A DNA stretch of 64,000 nucleotides from Rhodococcus spelaei (GTDB taxonomy: Bacteria; Actinomycetota; Actinomycetes; Mycobacteriales; Mycobacteriaceae), in the NCBI RefSeq assembly GCF_006704125.1, contig NZ_VIGH01000004.1, positions 62,001 through 126,000 of the forward strand, given 5' to 3'. The notes beneath the pieces were generated by a model. The model worked only from the letters and a program-made list of their open reading frames with translations, did not search any database and had not been told where the DNA came from. Made by a program: the position numbers and the translations under genes. Below are positions 41,523 through 51,004 of the stretch, one piece after another. The stretch's first letter is position 1; every line of letters starts with the position of its first letter.

Positions 41523-42839
41523 GTGATCATCAACCGACGCGGATTTCTCGGAATGTCCGGTGCCGTCGCCGCGGGTGCGGCACTCACGGCCTGTGCCGGA
41601 TCGGGCTCGGGCAGTGGCGAATCCACCGCATCGAGTGGCGACGCGAAGACGATCGACTTCTGGTCGAACCACCCGGGCAAGTCCCAAGACGTGGAGAAGG
41701 AACTGATCTCGCGTTTCCAGGCGAAGTTCCCCGACCTGAAGGTCAACCTCATCGATGCGGGCAAGAACTACGAAGAGGTCTCGCAGAAGTTCAACGCCGC
41801 TCTCTCTGGTGGCAGCGTGCCGGATGTCGTGGTGCTCTCGGACGTGTGGTGGTTCAACTACGCATTGACCGGGGCGATCGAGCCGCTGGACGGACACTTC
41901 GCCGCCGCTGAGGTGGACAAGTCCGACTTCGTCGACTCGCTGCTCGCCGACTACGAGTTCAAGGGTTCGCACTACGCGCTGCCCTATGCGCGCTCGACGC
42001 CCCTGTTCTACTACAACAAGGAGGTCTGGTCGCAGGCAGGCCTGCCGGACCGCGGCCCGGCCACCTGGCAGGAATTCGACCAGTGGGGTCCGGAACTGCA
42101 GAAGGCCGTGGGCGACGGCAAACTGGCGCACGGGTGGGGCAACGCGAAGGACTACCTCGGCTGGACCTACGAGGGCCCGGTCTGGACGTTTGGTGGTGCG
42201 TACTCGGACGGCTGGAACCTCACTTTCGACAACCCGAACACCATCGGGGCCGGCAACTTCCTGCGGGACATGATCCACACCAAGAAGTACGCCGCCGTCT
42301 CCAACGACATCGCCAACGAGTTCGGCGCGGGGATCCTCGCGTCCACGATCGCCTCGACCGGTGACCTGTCCGGAATCACCAAGAACGCGACGTTCGACTT
42401 CGGGACCGCCTTCCTGCCGGCAACCGAGGGCAAGCCGGGCTGCCCGACCGGAGGCGCAGGCCTCGCCATCCCGTCGAAGATCAGCGATCAGCGCAAGATC
42501 AATGCGCTGAAGTTCGTCAACTTCATCACGAACGCGGAGAACACCGCGTACTTCTCGCAGAAGGTCGGCTACATGCCGGTGCGCAAGTCGGCGGTGAACG
42601 ACCCCAGCCAGCAGGCGTTCATGGCGGCGAACCCGCGGTCGGCGACCGCGGTGGCGCAGCTCGCCCACACCCGATCGCAGGACTACGCGCGGGTGTTCGT
42701 GCCGGGTGGCGACAAGATCATCGGCACCGGTCTCGAGCAGATCGCGCTGCAGAACGCCGATGTCACGTCGACGTTCGCCAACATCACCGGGCAACTGCAG
42801 CAGATCATCGACCGCCAGATCACGCCGAAGCTGAAGTAG
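41523..42839 (+). CDS. ugpB: ABC transporter substrate-binding lipoprotein (UgpB-like)
   Basis: 438 residues. The N-terminus combines a twin-arginine motif (INRRGFLGMSG) with a lipobox (ALTACAGS; Cys at about 24), so it is probably a Tat-exported lipoprotein. The mature part is a cluster B/MalE-type solute-binding fold (TIDFWSNHPGKSQDVEKELI; GGSVPDVVVLSDVWWF; YALPYARSTPLFYYNKEVW), the last block typical of UgpB. It would deliver glycerol-3-phosphate diesters or a similar sugar. The GTG start follows CAGGAGCTGACAG. Confidence 0.87.
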   Translation: MIINRRGFLGMSGAVAAGAALTACAGSGSGSGESTASSGDAKTIDFWSNHPGKSQDVEKELISRFQAKFPDLKVNLIDAGKNYEEVSQKFNAALSGGSVPDVVVLSDVWWFNYALTGAIEPLDGHFAAAEVDKSDFVDSLLADYEFKGSHYALPYARSTPLFYYNKEVWSQAGLPDRGPATWQEFDQWGPELQKAVGDGKLAHGWGNAKDYLGWTYEGPVWTFGGAYSDGWNLTFDNPNTIGAGNFLRDMIHTKKYAAVSNDIANEFGAGILASTIASTGDLSGITKNATFDFGTAFLPATEGKPGCPTGGAGLAIPSKISDQRKINALKFVNFITNAENTAYFSQKVGYMPVRKSAVNDPSQQAFMAANPRSATAVAQLAHTRSQDYARVFVPGGDKIIGTGLEQIALQNADVTSTFANITGQLQQIIDRQITPKLK

Positions 42840-42852
42840 GAAGAGGTACACC

Positions 42853-43915
<1,063 letters not shown>

Positions 43916-43941
<26 letters not shown>

Positions 43942-44500
43942 TGCGGGCGACGGTCTCGTCGATCGCCTCGATGGCCTCGGTGCGGCTGTAGTCCTCGTGC
44001 GCGAAGCTCTCCCAGCCGGTGAGCAGGCACCACCACAGCATGTGGCGCACCCAGCGGACCTTGAGGGTGCTGCTGAAAGTGCCGTCGGCGCGACCGCGTT
44101 CGAGCAGTTCGAACAGCGGTGCGTCGATGGTGCTCAGGCGCACCCAGAACGCCTCGTTGGACAGCGCCTGCGGGTCGCCGTAGATGAGTCCCAGCAGCGG
44201 CCCGAGGTCGAAGCACTCGTGGCTCATCCGGCGCAGCGCGGCGTCGGCGGGGCCCTCGGTGGGCCGTGCCCTGATCTGTGCGGCGCTGAGCTTGTCGAGG
44301 GCGTCCTCGCCGAGCGCCACGATCAGGTCGTCGCGCTCGGGGTAGTACCGGTGCAGGGTGCTCCGACCCACCTCGGCGTGCGCGGCGATGTCGCTCAGCG
44401 GCGCGGCGGCATTCTGGCTCAGCACCTCGACGGCCGCATCCAGGATCGCCCGGCGGGTGCGGGCCCGGGTTCCCGACTCCGGCGCAGTCTCAGACGACAT
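43916..44500 (-). CDS. TetR family transcriptional regulator
   Basis: 194 residues: N-terminal helix-turn-helix (TRRAILDAAVEVLSQNAAAP, then IAAHAEVGRSTLHRYYPERD) and a C-terminal ligand domain with a Trp-rich stretch (WVRHMLWWCLLTGWESF). It is divergent from the ABC exporter at 44574, which is its most likely target through the inverted repeat at 44552-44571. Its 3' end overlaps ugpC tail to tail by 26 bases. The ligand is unknown. Confidence 0.87.
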
Positions 44501-44551
44501 GTCCCCACATTAGCAGTGTGAACGTTCGAATTGAAACAATGATTGACAGAA

Positions 44552-44571
44552 GTGGGACAGTGGTGTTCCAC
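44552..44571. promoter_or_regulatory. Putative TetR operator upstream of ABC exporter
   Basis: GTGGGACA-N4-TGTTCCAC is an inverted repeat (7 of 8 positions) ending 2 bases before the exporter ATG. A TTGACA hexamer lies just upstream at 44544-44549 and could be its -35 element, though no good -10 is seen. Bound repressor would block transcription or initiation. A second palindromic patch (GTGAACGTTCGAAT region, 44518-44531) is nearer the TetR gene. Confidence 0.5.
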
Positions 44572-44573
44572 TG

Positions 44574-46346
44574 ATGGGCATGACCGACTCACCTGAGAAG
44601 TCTTCCTGGGTCAACGTTCGACTGTTGTGGTCGTTCATCCGGCCGCATCGTGGCACCCTCCTGCTCGGAATCGTGCTCGGCCTGGTGTTCACCGCCGCGG
44701 GCCTGGCGTTGCCGATGGTCGTCAAGCTGCTGCTCGACTCGATCACCGCGGGCACGAACATGACGCCGCTGATCATCGCGCTGGTCGTCATGCTCATCGT
44801 CGCCGGCGTGATCGGCTACATCGAGCTGAATCTGCTGGGCAGGCTCGCCGCGCGGGTGGTGTACGACGCACGGGAATCGATGGTGCGCCGGTACTTTCGC
44901 GCCACGGTCGGCAGCCTGACCAAGCGGTCGTCCGGTGAACTCGTCACCCGTGTCACGTCGGACACCGTACTGCTGCGGGAGGCCGCGTCGTCGAGTCTGG
45001 TCGAACTCGTCAACGGGACGGTTGCGATCGTCGGCACGCTGGTCCTGATGGGTTTCCTCGACCCCGTCCTCCTCGGGGTGATGCTGGGCGCGCTCGGCGT
45101 GGTCGGGGCATGCTCGGCGGCCGTGATGCCGCTGATCGCGAAGTCCGAGCGCGCGGCCCAGGAGTCGGTCGGCAAGCTCGGCGGCGGTCTCGAGGGCGCA
45201 CTGCGCGCCATCCGCACGGTCAAGTCCAGTCGGGCCGAGTCGCGCGAGGTCGAGCGGATCATCGTCGACGCCAAGGAGTCCCAGCTGCACTCCGTGCGTG
45301 CGGTCAAGGCCAGCGCGTTGGTCTGGGCGATCTCCAGCGGCGGAATGCAGATCGCGCTCGCCGGGATGCTGGCCTTCGGGGCCTGGCGGGTCGGTTCGGG
45401 GGCCCTCGCGGTCTCGAGCCTGATCGCCTTCCTGCTCTACGCCTTCCAGTTGCTCGAGCCGGTGTCACGACTGTCCCGCAACGTGGCGACCATCCAGTCC
45501 GGGATCGCCGCCGCCGCCCGGATCCGCGAGGTGCAGGCCCTCGACCTGGAGGATCACGACGAGTCGGCCGAGGTTCTACCTCTGCGCACCCAGCCGGACG
45601 TGCCGCTGATCGAACTCGTCGACGTCACCGCGCGGTACGCGCCCGGTTCGAAGCCGGCCCTGGGTGGCGTCAGCGCCACCATCCCTGCGCGCGGTCACAC
45701 CGCGATCGTCGGACCGTCCGGTGCGGGCAAGACCACGATCTTCTCGCTGCTGCTGCGATTCCTGCATCCCGAGTCCGGGCAGGTCCTCCTCGGCGGCACT
45801 CCGTACTCGGACCTCTCGTTCGAGCAGGTGCGCTCGCACCTCGCGTACGTCGAGCAGGACACTCCGGTGGTGCCCGGTACGGTCCGGTCGAACCTGCTCT
45901 TCACCTACCCCGAGGCGACCGAGGAGGAGGTGTGGGACGCGTTGCGCGCCGTGCACCTCGACGAGACGGTGCGCGGACTCGAGCACGGCCTCGACAGCGA
46001 CCTGTCCGCGACGAGCGTCTCCGGCGGACAGCGGCAACGGATCGCGTTGGCGCGGGCCATCGTTCGCCGACCGGACATCCTGCTGCTGGACGAGGCGACC
46101 GCCCAGCTCGACGGCCGCACCGAGGCAGCGATCCACGAGGTGATCCGCGAGCTCTCGCAGACCGGTGCGGTGCTGACCATCGCACACCGGCTCTCGACCG
46201 TCATCGACGCGGACCAGATCCTGGTCATGGACGAGGGCAAGATCAGGGCGCGCGGCACCCACACCGAGCTGATGGCCTCGGACTCGCTCTACCGGGAACT
46301 GGTGGCCGCGCTGCGGATCGGACCCTCCGTCCCCGTCGCGGTATAG
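44574..46346 (+). CDS. ABC exporter half-transporter (fused membrane and ATPase domains)
   Basis: 590 residues: six-helix membrane domain (about 20-320) and C-terminal ATPase with Walker A IVGPSGAGKTTIFSLLLRFL, signature SVSGGQRQRIALARAIVRRP, Walker B DILLLDEATAQLDG and H-loop LTIAHRLSTVIDADQIL. It works as a homodimer, like BmrA/LmrA multidrug or lipid exporters. ATG 44574 or ATG 44580 may be used; no strong ribosome site is seen. Divergent from the TetR gene, so probably substrate-induced. Confidence 0.9.
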   Translation: MGMTDSPEKSSWVNVRLLWSFIRPHRGTLLLGIVLGLVFTAAGLALPMVVKLLLDSITAGTNMTPLIIALVVMLIVAGVIGYIELNLLGRLAARVVYDARESMVRRYFRATVGSLTKRSSGELVTRVTSDTVLLREAASSSLVELVNGTVAIVGTLVLMGFLDPVLLGVMLGALGVVGACSAAVMPLIAKSERAAQESVGKLGGGLEGALRAIRTVKSSRAESREVERIIVDAKESQLHSVRAVKASALVWAISSGGMQIALAGMLAFGAWRVGSGALAVSSLIAFLLYAFQLLEPVSRLSRNVATIQSGIAAAARIREVQALDLEDHDESAEVLPLRTQPDVPLIELVDVTARYAPGSKPALGGVSATIPARGHTAIVGPSGAGKTTIFSLLLRFLHPESGQVLLGGTPYSDLSFEQVRSHLAYVEQDTPVVPGTVRSNLLFTYPEATEEEVWDALRAVHLDETVRGLEHGLDSDLSATSVSGGQRQRIALARAIVRRPDILLLDEATAQLDGRTEAAIHEVIRELSQTGAVLTIAHRLSTVIDADQILVMDEGKIRARGTHTELMASDSLYRELVAALRIGPSVPVAV

Positions 46347-46381
46347 CTGCGGCGTCGGCGGGCCGGCGGTACTCTCGGGCG

Positions 46382-47761
46382 ATGACAGGCGTCGCCTTCG
46401 AGAAGCCGGAACCCGCCGACGACCGGCGCAGGCGAGGCAAGGGGCTGCGGGCGACGGTGCCGCGCGGTGCCCACGGTGACTGGGAGTCCGCACCGGGCCG
46501 TCCCGATCCGACCGATGTCCTCGACCAGCAGAACGCACTCCGGGTGCCCGAGCTCGTGCCGCTGCGGTACGAGCGAATGCTGGTCTCGCCCTTCACCTTT
46601 CTGCGTGGTTCGGCGGCGATCATGGCCTGGGATCTCGCACACGGCCCGCGCACCGACCTGATGGTCGCGGCGTGCGGTGACGCCCACCTGGCGAACTTCG
46701 GGCTCTTCGCCGGTCCGGACCGGCGACTTGTCTTCGACCTCAACGACTTCGACGAGGTACACCGCGGCCCCTTCGAGTGGGACGTCAAACGCCTCGCGGT
46801 GTCGCTGACGGTCGCGGCGACGGACAACGGGCACAGTCCCGCCGACGCCCGCGCGGTGGCGCGCACCGCCGCGCGGTCGTACCGGGAAACGATGGCGCGC
46901 GCCACCGGGATGACCGCGCTCGACGTCTGGTACGCCCGCATCGAGGCGGACACGGTGCTCGCCGACCTGCGGGACGAGATGACCAAGCGGCAGTTTGCGG
47001 TCGCCGAGGGTGCGCTCGAGAAGGCCGAGACTCGCACCCAGTTGGGCGCGCTCAAGAAGTTCGCCCGGCCGACGAACGGCGGGTTCCGGATCAAGGAGGA
47101 CCCGCCGCTGATCGTCCGGCTGCCCTACGACCGGCAGGTCGAGGCGACGCAACTGCTGCGCAACGCTTTCGGAAGCTATCTCGAGACGCTCGCCAGTGAT
47201 CGTCGACAACTGATGACCCGCTACCGATTTCAGGACATCGCGAGGAAGGTGGTCGGGGTCGGTTCGGTCGGCACCATGTGCTTCATGGCGCTGTTCGTCG
47301 GCGACACCGCGCACGACCCGCTGTTCCTGCAGGTCAAGGAGGCGCAGGCGTCGGTACTGGCGCCGTACGTCGAGGGCAGGCCGTACACCGATCAGGGGCA
47401 GCGGGTGGTCGAGGGCCAACGGTTGATCCAGAGTGCGAGCGATCCGTTCCTCGGCTGGTTCACCGGGACGGGACCACTGGGCCGCGACTTCTACGTACGC
47501 CAGTTGCGCGACAAGAAGGGCGGCTTCGACGTGGGATCGATGCGGCCCGAAGGGTTGAGGGTGTACGCGCGGTTGTGCGCGACCGCGTTGGCCCGCGCGC
47601 ACGCCCGCACCGGAGACCCGGTCGCGATTGCCGGATACCTCGGGACCGGAACGGTGTTCGACGAGGCGATCGAGCGGTTCGCAGCCGGCTACGCCGAGCA
47701 GAACCGCCGCGACTACGAGCAGGTGCGGCTCCGCCGCAGTGATGCGGTCAGGGAGTCCTGA
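46382..47761 (+). CDS. DUF2252 protein with kinase-like motifs
   Basis: 459 residues. The DUF2252 pattern is clear: RGSAAIMAWDLAHGPRTDLM, CGDAHLANFGLFAGPDRRLV, then FDLNDFDEVHRGPFEWDVKR. The C-terminal half has QVKEAQASVLAPY and a VEGQRLIQSASDPFLGW block. GDAHLANFG followed by FDLNDFDE mirrors the catalytic GDxHxxN and DFD motifs of aminoglycoside and choline kinase-like folds, so a small-molecule or protein kinase activity is plausible but untested. Start at ATG 46382, 35 bases after the exporter. A short hairpin (GGAGTC-CTGA-GACTCC) spans its stop codon. Confidence 0.83.
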   Translation: MTGVAFEKPEPADDRRRRGKGLRATVPRGAHGDWESAPGRPDPTDVLDQQNALRVPELVPLRYERMLVSPFTFLRGSAAIMAWDLAHGPRTDLMVAACGDAHLANFGLFAGPDRRLVFDLNDFDEVHRGPFEWDVKRLAVSLTVAATDNGHSPADARAVARTAARSYRETMARATGMTALDVWYARIEADTVLADLRDEMTKRQFAVAEGALEKAETRTQLGALKKFARPTNGGFRIKEDPPLIVRLPYDRQVEATQLLRNAFGSYLETLASDRRQLMTRYRFQDIARKVVGVGSVGTMCFMALFVGDTAHDPLFLQVKEAQASVLAPYVEGRPYTDQGQRVVEGQRLIQSASDPFLGWFTGTGPLGRDFYVRQLRDKKGGFDVGSMRPEGLRVYARLCATALARAHARTGDPVAIAGYLGTGTVFDEAIERFAAGYAEQNRRDYEQVRLRRSDAVRES

Positions 47762-47797
47762 GACTCCGCAACCGCACCACTGCGACTCCGCTGCATT

Positions 47798-49762
47798 TCA
47801 CCAGATGCGCACGCGCAGTTCGGGTTCCAGGTAGAGCGCATCGCCCGGCGTGACGCCGAACGCCTCGTGGAAGGTGTCGAGGTTCCGGACCACGCCGTTG
47901 CAGCGGAACTCCGGCGGGGAATGCGGGTCCACCGCGAGGCGACGGATCGCCTCCTCGTTGCGGGCCTTCGTGCGCCACACCTGTGCCCAGCCGAAGAAGA
48001 CCCGCTGCAGGCCACTGAGCCCGTCGATCTCGGGTGCCGAGTCGGCGCCGAGCGCGATCCCGTACGCGACCAGCGCGATGGACAGCCCACCGAGATCGCC
48101 GATGTTCTCGCCGATGGTGAACTCGCCGTTGACCTTGTGTCCGGGCAACGCCTTGGGCTCGAACTCGTTGTACTGCTCGATGAGTGCCTTTGTGCGCTTG
48201 CCGAATTCGGAGCGATCGGCATCGGTCCACCAGTCGACCATGTTGCCGTCGCCGTCGTACTTGGCGCCCTGGTCGTCGAATCCGTGGCCGATCTCGTGGC
48301 CGATCACCGCGCCGATGCCGCCGTAGTTCGCGGCGTCGTCGGCGTCGGCGTCGAAGAACGGCGGCTGCAGGATCGCTGCGGGGAAGACGATCTCGTTCAT
48401 GCCGGGGTTGTAGTAGGCGTTGACGGTCTGCGGGGTCATGAACCACTCGTCCCGGTCGACCGGACCACCGAGCTTGGCGAGGTCACGGTCGTGGTCGGCG
48501 GCGTAGCCGCGACGGTAGTTGCCGACCAGGTCGTCCGGCGAGATCTCGAGGCCGCTGTAGTCCCGCCACTTGTCGGGGTAGCCGATCTTCGGGGTGAACT
48601 TCTCGAGTTTGGCGAGCGCGGCCTGCCGGGTGTCCGGGCTCATCCACTCGAGTTCGGAGATGTTGCGGCGGTACGCCTCCTGCAGGTTCGCCACCAGTTC
48701 CTGCATACGGGCCTTGGCCTGCGGCGGGAAGTGCCGCTCGACGTACAGCTTGCCGACCGCCTCGCCGAGCAGGTCCTCGACCAGCGAGACGCCGCGCTTC
48801 CAGCGCTCGCGGTTCACCTCGGTACCCGACAGTGTCTTGCCGTAGAAGGCGAAGTCCTCGGCGACCAACGCCTCGGTCAGGTACGACGCTCGGGAATGGA
48901 TCACCTTCCACGCCGCCCAGGTCTTCCAGTCGTCGAGGGGGCGCTGGGTCCACAGTGCGGTCAACGAGGTGAGGAAGCTGGGCTGGCGGACGACGATCTC
49001 GGCGAAGGTCTCACTGGCGCCGCCGAGGCCGGACACCCATGCCGCCCAGTCGAATCCGGGATTGTCGTGGGCGAGGTCGTCGAGCGTGACGAGGTTGTAG
49101 CTCAGCTCGGCGTCGCGCCGCTTGACCACGTCCCAGTGCGCGGCGGCGATCGCCGTCTCCAGGTCCAGGATGCGTCGCGCGGCGCCGGCGGGATCGGGCC
49201 TGCCCGCGAGCTCGAGCATCCGCTGCACGTGCGCCAGGTAGGCGTCGCGGATCTCGGCGTAGGAGTCCTCGCGGTAGTACGACTCGTCGGGCAGGCTGAT
49301 CCCCGACTGCGTCAGGTGCACGAGGTAGCGCGCGGAGTTCTTGGCGTCCGTGTCGACGTAGTTGCCGATCGCCCCCGAGACGCCGGTGCGCTGCAGGCTG
49401 CCGAGCAGTCCTGCCAGCGCGGACAGGTCGGCGGCGCCGTCGACGGCGCCGAGTTCGCCGGCGATCGGGTCCAGCCTGGCACGTTCGACGGCCTCGGCGT
49501 CCATGAACGAGCGGTACAGGTCGCCGATCCGCTGGGCGTCGGAACCGAGGCCTCCGCCGGTGTCGGCGGCCTCGGTGATGATGGCCCGTACGTCGACCTC
49601 GGCCTGGTCGTAGAGGGTGCGGAAGGCGCCGTCGACCGCGCGGTCGGCCGGGATGTCGTAGTCGTCCAGCCACTTGCCGTTGACGTGCACGAACAGGTCG
49701 TCCTGGGCGCGGATGCCCCCGTCGAGGTGGGTGAGGTCGATTCCGGAGTGCGACGTGGTCAT
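47798..49762 (-). CDS. M13-family zinc metallopeptidase (Zmp1/neprilysin-like)
   Basis: 654 residues, close in size to mycobacterial Zmp1 (Rv0198c). Zinc site GAVIGHEIGHGFDDQGAKYD (HExxH) and the third ligand in FTIGENIGDLGGLSIAL (ExxxD) are intact; the substrate motif NAYYNP is present as NAYYNPGMNEIVFPAAILQP, and the chain ends in the family's VRIW. There is no recognisable signal peptide, as for Zmp1, which is exported by an unclear route. It cleaves short peptides. The stop is followed at 36 bases by the convergent DUF2252 stop. Confidence 0.93.
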   Translation of the reverse strand: MTTSHSGIDLTHLDGGIRAQDDLFVHVNGKWLDDYDIPADRAVDGAFRTLYDQAEVDVRAIITEAADTGGGLGSDAQRIGDLYRSFMDAEAVERARLDPIAGELGAVDGAADLSALAGLLGSLQRTGVSGAIGNYVDTDAKNSARYLVHLTQSGISLPDESYYREDSYAEIRDAYLAHVQRMLELAGRPDPAGAARRILDLETAIAAAHWDVVKRRDAELSYNLVTLDDLAHDNPGFDWAAWVSGLGGASETFAEIVVRQPSFLTSLTALWTQRPLDDWKTWAAWKVIHSRASYLTEALVAEDFAFYGKTLSGTEVNRERWKRGVSLVEDLLGEAVGKLYVERHFPPQAKARMQELVANLQEAYRRNISELEWMSPDTRQAALAKLEKFTPKIGYPDKWRDYSGLEISPDDLVGNYRRGYAADHDRDLAKLGGPVDRDEWFMTPQTVNAYYNPGMNEIVFPAAILQPPFFDADADDAANYGGIGAVIGHEIGHGFDDQGAKYDGDGNMVDWWTDADRSEFGKRTKALIEQYNEFEPKALPGHKVNGEFTIGENIGDLGGLSIALVAYGIALGADSAPEIDGLSGLQRVFFGWAQVWRTKARNEEAIRRLAVDPHSPPEFRCNGVVRNLDTFHEAFGVTPGDALYLEPELRVRIW

Positions 49763-49791
49763 GGCGTCCTTTCTACCGCGCCCACGCCGTA

Positions 49792-49861
49792 GGTGCTGCG
49801 TGCCCGTGAGTCTTTCCGGCCCCCGTGCGGACCAGAAGGACTCACGGGCAGCGGAGTTGCC
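49792..49861. repeat. Dispersed palindromic element, copy 2 (terminator-like)
   Basis: The core TGCCCGTGAGTCTTTCCGG (49801-49819) pairs with CCAGAAGGACTCACGGGCA (49832-49850). The right arm to 49861 matches the copy at 11730-11759 at 29 of 30 bases and abuts the dioxygenase stop codon on the minus strand. It is positioned as the dioxygenase terminator and insulates the M13 peptidase gene's upstream region. Confidence 0.75.
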
Positions 49862-50839
49862 TCACACCCCGATGTTGATCGCGCCGCGGTAGCCGTCGGC
49901 GGTCTTCGCGACGGTGACGATGCCGGTCGCGTCGAAGATGCCGTCCTTCGCGTTGTCGACGTTGTTGGCCCGCCCGGTGTGGTCGCTGTAGGGAGCGTTG
50001 GCGTAGATCTCGTCGAGCAGTGCCTCCTCGAAGAACAGCTGGGTGGTCAGGACCGTCTTCTTGTCCACGTGCACCTTGAGGTGGATGTGCGTGGTCCGGC
50101 CCATGTACCAACCGGGGAAGATGGTGGTGAAGGTCGCGACACCGTTGGCGTCCGTGGTCTGCGCGCCGCGCAGGTAGGTGCCGTCGTCGGTGGTGGTCGC
50201 CTCCGCGTCGCCGACGCTGTACGAGCCGTTCGAGGTCTCCCCGGATCCCGCGCCACCCGGACCGCCCGGACCGCCCGGACCGCCGGGACCGCCCGGACCG
50301 CCGGGCCCGCCCTGGGGCGGCTGCGCACCGGCCGGCGGCCCACCCGCCGGAGGTTGACCGCTCGGACCGCCGGAGCCCTGCTCGCCGGACGGCGGACTGC
50401 CGTTCGCGCCCATGGACCCGGACTCGAAACCGGAGTACACACCACCCGCATCGCAGTGCCAGACCTCGACGACCGCATTCGCGACCCCACCCCCGCCCTC
50501 CGGAGTGCACGTCGCCGAATCCTGAACGCGCAGCGCCAACTCGAACGTGGCGCCGGGTCGATCCTCACGGATGTCACTGCGGATGGAGTCGACGTCGAAC
50601 CAGTACGGGCCTTGCGTCTCCTCCTTGCTCGCCACGCACTGCGGTGCCTGGGCGAGCAGGGTCATGACGTCGCCGGCCGCCGGGTTCGTGGTCGCGGGGG
50701 CGGCCGAGGTCGTCGAGGTGCCCGTCGAGTCGTTGCCCGCGCAAGCGGCGATCAGGCCGCTGAGCCCGACGGTCCCGCCCAGTGCGAGGGCCCGACGCCT
50801 GCTGACGCGGGCTCGGCTGCGCTCGATGTCCCTGTTCAC
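49862..50839 (-). CDS. Exported intradiol ring-cleavage dioxygenase with collagen-like insert
   Basis: 325 residues. The N-terminus has a twin-arginine motif (RVSRRRALALGG) and a lipobox (LIAACAGND), so it is probably a Tat lipoprotein. The dioxygenase fold starts at KEETQGPYWFDVDSIRSDI. Candidate iron ligands are the Tyr after EVWHCDAGGVYSGF and Tyr-His-His in GWYMGRTTHIHLKV. A Gly/Pro-rich insert of about 65 residues with GGP repeats splits the domain after the first Tyr. The fold cleaves catechol-like diols, but these extracellular members have unknown substrates. GTG start at 50839 after GGAG. Confidence 0.83.
   Translation of the reverse strand: MNRDIERSRARVSRRRALALGGTVGLSGLIAACAGNDSTGTSTTSAAPATTNPAAGDVMTLLAQAPQCVASKEETQGPYWFDVDSIRSDIREDRPGATFELALRVQDSATCTPEGGGGVANAVVEVWHCDAGGVYSGFESGSMGANGSPPSGEQGSGGPSGQPPAGGPPAGAQPPQGGPGGPGGPGGPGGPGGPGGAGSGETSNGSYSVGDAEATTTDDGTYLRGAQTTDANGVATFTTIFPGWYMGRTTHIHLKVHVDKKTVLTTQLFFEEALLDEIYANAPYSDHTGRANNVDNAKDGIFDATGIVTVAKTADGYRGAINIGV
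50253..50312 (-). repeat. Nine-base GGP-coding tandem repeat in dioxygenase gene
   Basis: Tandem CCGCCCGGA-like units (minus strand GGxGGxCCx) encode consecutive Gly-Gly-Pro triplets. The near-identical units invite slippage in multiples of 9 bases, which keeps the frame, so insert length may vary between strains. Confidence 0.75.
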
Positions 50840-50935
50840 ATTTGACTCCGATCAATCTCGTTGATGGGTCGATCTTTGCTCTCGCTGCTGCGAGCACGCT
50901 CCGATCTACCCGCGAGGATCCTGTGAGTCCGCTTC

Positions 50936-51003
50936 AGCTCCGCCAACTGTGCGCGCCGTTCACCCCAATGAGGGTGAACGGCGCGCACAGGCGGCGGAGC
51001 CGC
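50936..51003 (-). terminator. 31-bp hairpin after DUF4190 gene
   Basis: The left arm (50936-50966) and right arm (50972-51003) pair at 28 of 31 positions; the core is TGTGCGCGCCGTTCACCC. The foot, CAGCTCCGCC, matches the foot of the GTGAGTCC elements (GCAGCTCCGCTGCC) although the upper stem is unrelated. It ends one base before the minus-strand stop codon at 51005-51007 and is presumably its terminator. Confidence 0.78.
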
Positions 51004-51004
51004 G

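Noticed and set aside
44574-47761. Single very long frame joining the exporter region to the DUF2252 protein
   Set aside because: The upstream portion is an Arg/Gly-rich shadow of the exporter gene in another frame; the real DUF2252 start is at 46382.
47752-47767. Six-bp hairpin across the DUF2252 stop codon
   Set aside because: Too short to call a terminator in such GC-rich DNA; mentioned only in the gene entry.
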